Shown piece after piece: positions 56,641 through 60,000 of a stretch of DNA of 60,000 bases. Positions within the stretch are counted from its first letter, which is position 1. The number at the start of each line of letters is the position of its first letter. This DNA comes from Polytrichum commune (lineage: Eukaryota; Streptophyta; Polytrichopsida; Polytrichales; Polytrichaceae), in the NCBI GenBank assembly GCA_950295325.1, contig OX485808.1:27054527-27114526 (forward strand). The letters run 5' to 3'. The position numbers were made by a program, and so were the translations under genes. Below the pieces are notes generated by a model that had not been told where the DNA came from, did no database searches, and saw only the letters and a list, made by a program, of their open reading frames with translations.

Positions 56641-57682
56641 GAAAAGAGAGAGAACAATGAACAAGATGGTTGAATATATTTGGTATCTGTCTAGTAATCG
56701 GTCACAATCAGTTTCATATCTGTAGCATAGATAGGATACATAGTTTCATAATATCTGACATCTCAAAACAAACTGTCAAGATTTCTGTGTTGCCAGGCCA
56801 GGTTATACAAAGATCGATCGAGGTGCTGAAGTGACTCATAGTGCAAAATGTGAGGGGAGAAATATTGTCATAGGGGACGAATATGGGGTTCAGGCATGTA
56901 ATTATGGGAGGTTAATGTGCTACTGGAAGATTACATTTACACAATGCACAAGACATGAATTTCGACCATTTTGCTGAGCTCTAGTGGAGCACGTAGAGTG
57001 GTTAATTCCAGGTAGTATTCAAAGTGTAAGTGGACATAGTGCATATGAATTCACTTCTACCTTCGATGCTGATGAATGCTGAATGATGTATGTCATTTAA
57101 GAAATATAAATCTGAGCCAGAATTTTACAAGTTAAATTTGTTTGGACTGGCTGATTCTCAAAGTGTAAGCTAGATCTTGCATCTTCTTTGCAGAACTAAT
57201 CACACCTTATTATCTTCAGTGTTTGTGAACAGTAAGATGTTCCTGATCTATGGTTTTTCCTGACCTAAACCTATCTATCTATCTATCTCTCTATATATAT
57301 AGCCGTATCTCTGAGCTAACAGTTTGAGGTGTACATGATTCTTATATGTAAGATAGATGGGTCTTAAATGGTTATTTTTTTCCACTTGCCCACTTCTCCT
57401 AGGATATGAAACACACAATTAGTACAAGGATGGTTAGCAAATCCAAATCGAGGCTGTAGTGACTTTCCTCATAATTTTTGGAGCTCATATGAATATTACT
57501 CTTTTCATTCTCAAAGTGGAGATCCTCGTGCTCGTTAAATGGTCATATAGGTCCCTTGAATTTATGTTGACTTTTGAGTTTAGAATGATAATCACATATT
57601 GAGCACACCGTCCAATTTTGGATTTTTTTAAAACAATCTAACCACACACCAAACCACATACCACTCAAATATAGGTGTTTTA
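56641..57682. other. Gene-free stretch with microsatellite
   Basis: Contains (CTAT)n at about 57268-57300 and, at about 57590-57670, an inverted fragment of the Y family (CCACTCAAATATAGGTG). No gene supported. Confidence 0.5.
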
Positions 57683-58625
57683 CCGTAGTTTACTAGCAGG
57701 TTAGGCAACTTGCTGCCTAATATTTAATTAAAGTTCAAAAAGTAGGTTCGGCACCTAAAAATAGTATATTCATATTTTCGGCAATTTTCTCTTTTAATTT
57801 TTAAAAATTCGGCTTACATTCATTTTTAATTTTCTATTTCAACTTATATCTTGTACATCTCTCTTGCTTTGAATGACAAGTAAGATGTGAGTGAAGAGTT
57901 GAGAATGCTCTGTGCTTTATGCAAGTAGAGTGGAGTTGTGTTCAACAATGCATATGGGATATGTAAACTTTGAGGTGAAGCACCTAGTTAGACGTCATTT
58001 TTATAACACGCATAACTTTTGCATAGAGTCTTCAAATGACATAAAATTTGTTGGAGGTGAAAGATTACTTGATTTCTAAACTTTTCTTAGACCAACAAAA
58101 TTCCAAAAAAGTTGATCTTCTATGCACAAATGAGCTCCAAAAAACTGTTATGAACGCATTTTAATTTTTTGATCTTTACACGGCTGCAATGTTTTGTCCA
58201 TATCTTTTGCATAAAGACTTATTTTGACACAAAACTTGTTGGAGGTGGAAGAAGGATTGATTTCTCAACTTTTGTTAGTTGGACAAAATTCTATAAAACT
58301 TCATCTTCTATGCTCAATTGGACTCCAAAAATTTGTGCACAACACATTTGAAAAGCCTCGCCTAGAGTCTTGCTACTTCTTAACCCATATTCTTTGTGGA
58401 CTAATGTACGTGAGCTTGATTACAAAAGGAGCACCTTCTCTCCTTCAAAATTCACATATGCTTCCATTGTAAGTAAAACTCTAGTGAGAAGTAAAAATTT
58501 CTTACTTTTAGGCAATTTTCAAAAATAATTAATTTTATATTTGGCAAAAAATGGCAATAATATTCCAAAATTTTAGGCATCTATTTATAGAATTATTTTG
58601 TGCCGAACCTGCTATTAAACTACGG
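57683..58625 (+). mobile_element. 0.95-kb non-autonomous DNA element, copy 2
   Basis: Same orientation and near-identical to 2202-3152, with scattered substitutions and small gaps. Terminal CCGTAGTTTACTAGCAGGTT and inverted CCGTAGTTTAATAGCAGGTT; TA on each flank (57681-57682, 58626-58627). Inserted next to a Y-family fragment. Confidence 0.85.
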
Positions 58626-59439
58626 TAATAAGAAAAGTCATTGAATAAGGGTTGTCTACTGTAGCATATTATCGCTTCAGCTGTTAATTAGGTACTCCAC
58701 AACAAATCAAAGACTTGCATCATGTGCATGTGCATCTCTGAGACTTGGAGATTATGTTCTATCTGCACAAATCCTTGGAAAGTAATTAAGCTCAAGAACT
58801 ACAATCACAGCCTCAGTTACCGGCCTATAGAATCAAATGCCTTGGCTACTAGAGCTATTTGTAAAGTAACGAAGATGAAACCATGGGTATACTAGTCCCA
58901 AACCTTGAGTTTATGAGAACTAACACAAAGTCACCCAAGTTTTCTTAATGCCTAAATCTCCATACACAAAGAGTGGTGTTAGGCTATTAGGAACTGGCTT
59001 TCTAGCTTTATCCTACTAGGATGGGTGGGCCAAGCTAGCCTTGCATAAGCCTATCCAAGAATTAGGACAGCGGACCCATGTGCGTAGCCTATTTCAGATC
59101 CTAAAATTCTCTCAAAGTTTTTGAGGTGGAAAAAGGAAGTCCCAAAAATTTCACCCAACTTTCAAAATACGCTCCGATACACAAAAATCTATTAATAGAA
59201 AATTTTCTCAAAGAAAGATCAAACCCAAGGTTTCCGTCCTTTGAGGAACTTCACGGGTATCTCTTTTATATGAGGAAGAACTAAGATTTTATTTGTTCCC
59301 ATGGACGTACTTGGATTTTGAGAAGTGGCAACAGCTTGTCCACAGACATGTGTAACTTACATAAAAGAGATTATCTCATCCACCATATTTAATTACTTAA
59401 ACCCAAAACCCAAAACCTTGAGATGACGCTGGTGAGTAG

Positions 59440-59960
59440 TCCTTAATTTGTGGGCTCACAGCAGCACAACATTACATCACAAGTGGACAGATTGTGAAAT
59501 TATCTTGGTAATTCCCCATTTGAAAAAATATCTAAAAACTTACCAACTTTCGATCGGAGACCACTTATACAAAGTTGCTGCAAAGGTTCCCCAGCCAATT
59601 CTGGGCCTGACAAACAGCAATGACCAGATACACATAATGTCTCTGATGGAGTTAGATATTGTACAAAAGCTGAAGATTCCATTGTTCTGATACACTTTGA
59701 AGGATCCAAGGCAAAAGGGGAACTTAACTTCCCAACTTGTAATCCATGGATGATACCCAGCTGTATCAATCTGGGGTTCAGGCAGGGAATTAGTTTTTGT
59801 GTAAGTTTCCTGCAAAGAAAAGTTCATTTGATTGAGGTGTAGTATAGATGTTGTTGACAAAGTGTACAGAATTGCAGCTTTCCTCATTCCAACTCCATTC
59901 CAAGCTTGCGAAGGCATCAAAACTTGACAAGTTTTGGGGTTACTTTCACAATAGTTCCTT
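59440..59960 (-). other. Possible minus-strand exon at the right edge
   Basis: On the minus strand a TTTTCTTTGCAG acceptor (ending near 59813) is preceded by a Cys-rich frame (CDLRHATRNYCESNPKTC) and followed by open frames (for example SGPELAGEPLQQLCISGLRS). These could be the 3' end of a gene continuing beyond the window. The family is not recognised and the correct frame is unclear. The stretch 58628-59440 shows nothing else. Confidence 0.2.
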
Positions 59961-60000
59961 GTTGCATGTCTCAGGTCACAGGGAAATTTAGTACAAATGT

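Noticed and set aside
1-60000. CRISPR arrays, rRNA, complete tRNA genes, organelle inserts
   Set aside because: No regularly spaced short repeats with unique spacers, no rRNA-like blocks, and no complete cloverleaf were found by eye.

Overview
This is nuclear DNA from a land plant. The evidence is GT-AG introns in recognisable plant gene families, a short interstitial run of the plant telomere repeat (CCCTAAA), a class III peroxidase exon fragment, and several families of plant-type miniature inverted-repeat transposable elements (MITEs). I cannot fix the lineage. The DNA is AT-rich and gene-poor, with only three convincing protein genes in 60 kb. I found no intact LTR retrotransposon, no rRNA, no intact tRNA and no CRISPR.

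Layout. Bases 1-33,000 are a transposon graveyard, mostly short non-autonomous DNA elements. They include PIF/Harbinger (Tourist-like) elements starting GGGCC with 3-bp TTA/TAA target duplications; one Stowaway element; elements starting CACTAA between TA dinucleotides; and hAT-like MITEs with 8-bp duplications. A 2.6-kb hAT element (9880-12514) has clear terminal repeats and a perfect 8-bp duplication. It carries a decayed transposase and a captured class III peroxidase first-exon fragment. It abuts a second 8-bp-duplication element that uses the same octamer. A roughly 160-bp satellite lies at 23.07-23.76 kb.

Bases 33,400-42,400 hold two tandem paralogous genes for small basic proteins (82 and 93 aa). 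Both have a D/G-WADQWD-type N-terminus and an 11-residue amphipathic repeat. Each has a GC-rich leader and an intron in the 5' untranslated region that itself carries a tandem duplication.

Bases 44,000-48,500 hold an intact four-exon 2-oxoglutarate/Fe(II)-dependent dioxygenase (333 aa). Its promoter is duplicated, all three introns contain local duplications, and intron 1 holds a relic of exon 2.

Bases 49,000-60,000 are again mostly MITEs, plus a TATA/CCAAT promoter-like segment (55.15-55.30 kb). That segment precedes DNA without a long reading frame that contains a near-perfect 38-bp hairpin (56430-56508) resembling a microRNA precursor. A 0.95-kb element is present in two directly oriented copies near the two ends of the window (2202-3152 and 57683-58625).

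There is no operon-like linkage. The paralogous pair and the dioxygenase are independent loci. Local tandem duplication and dense MITE insertion are the common themes.
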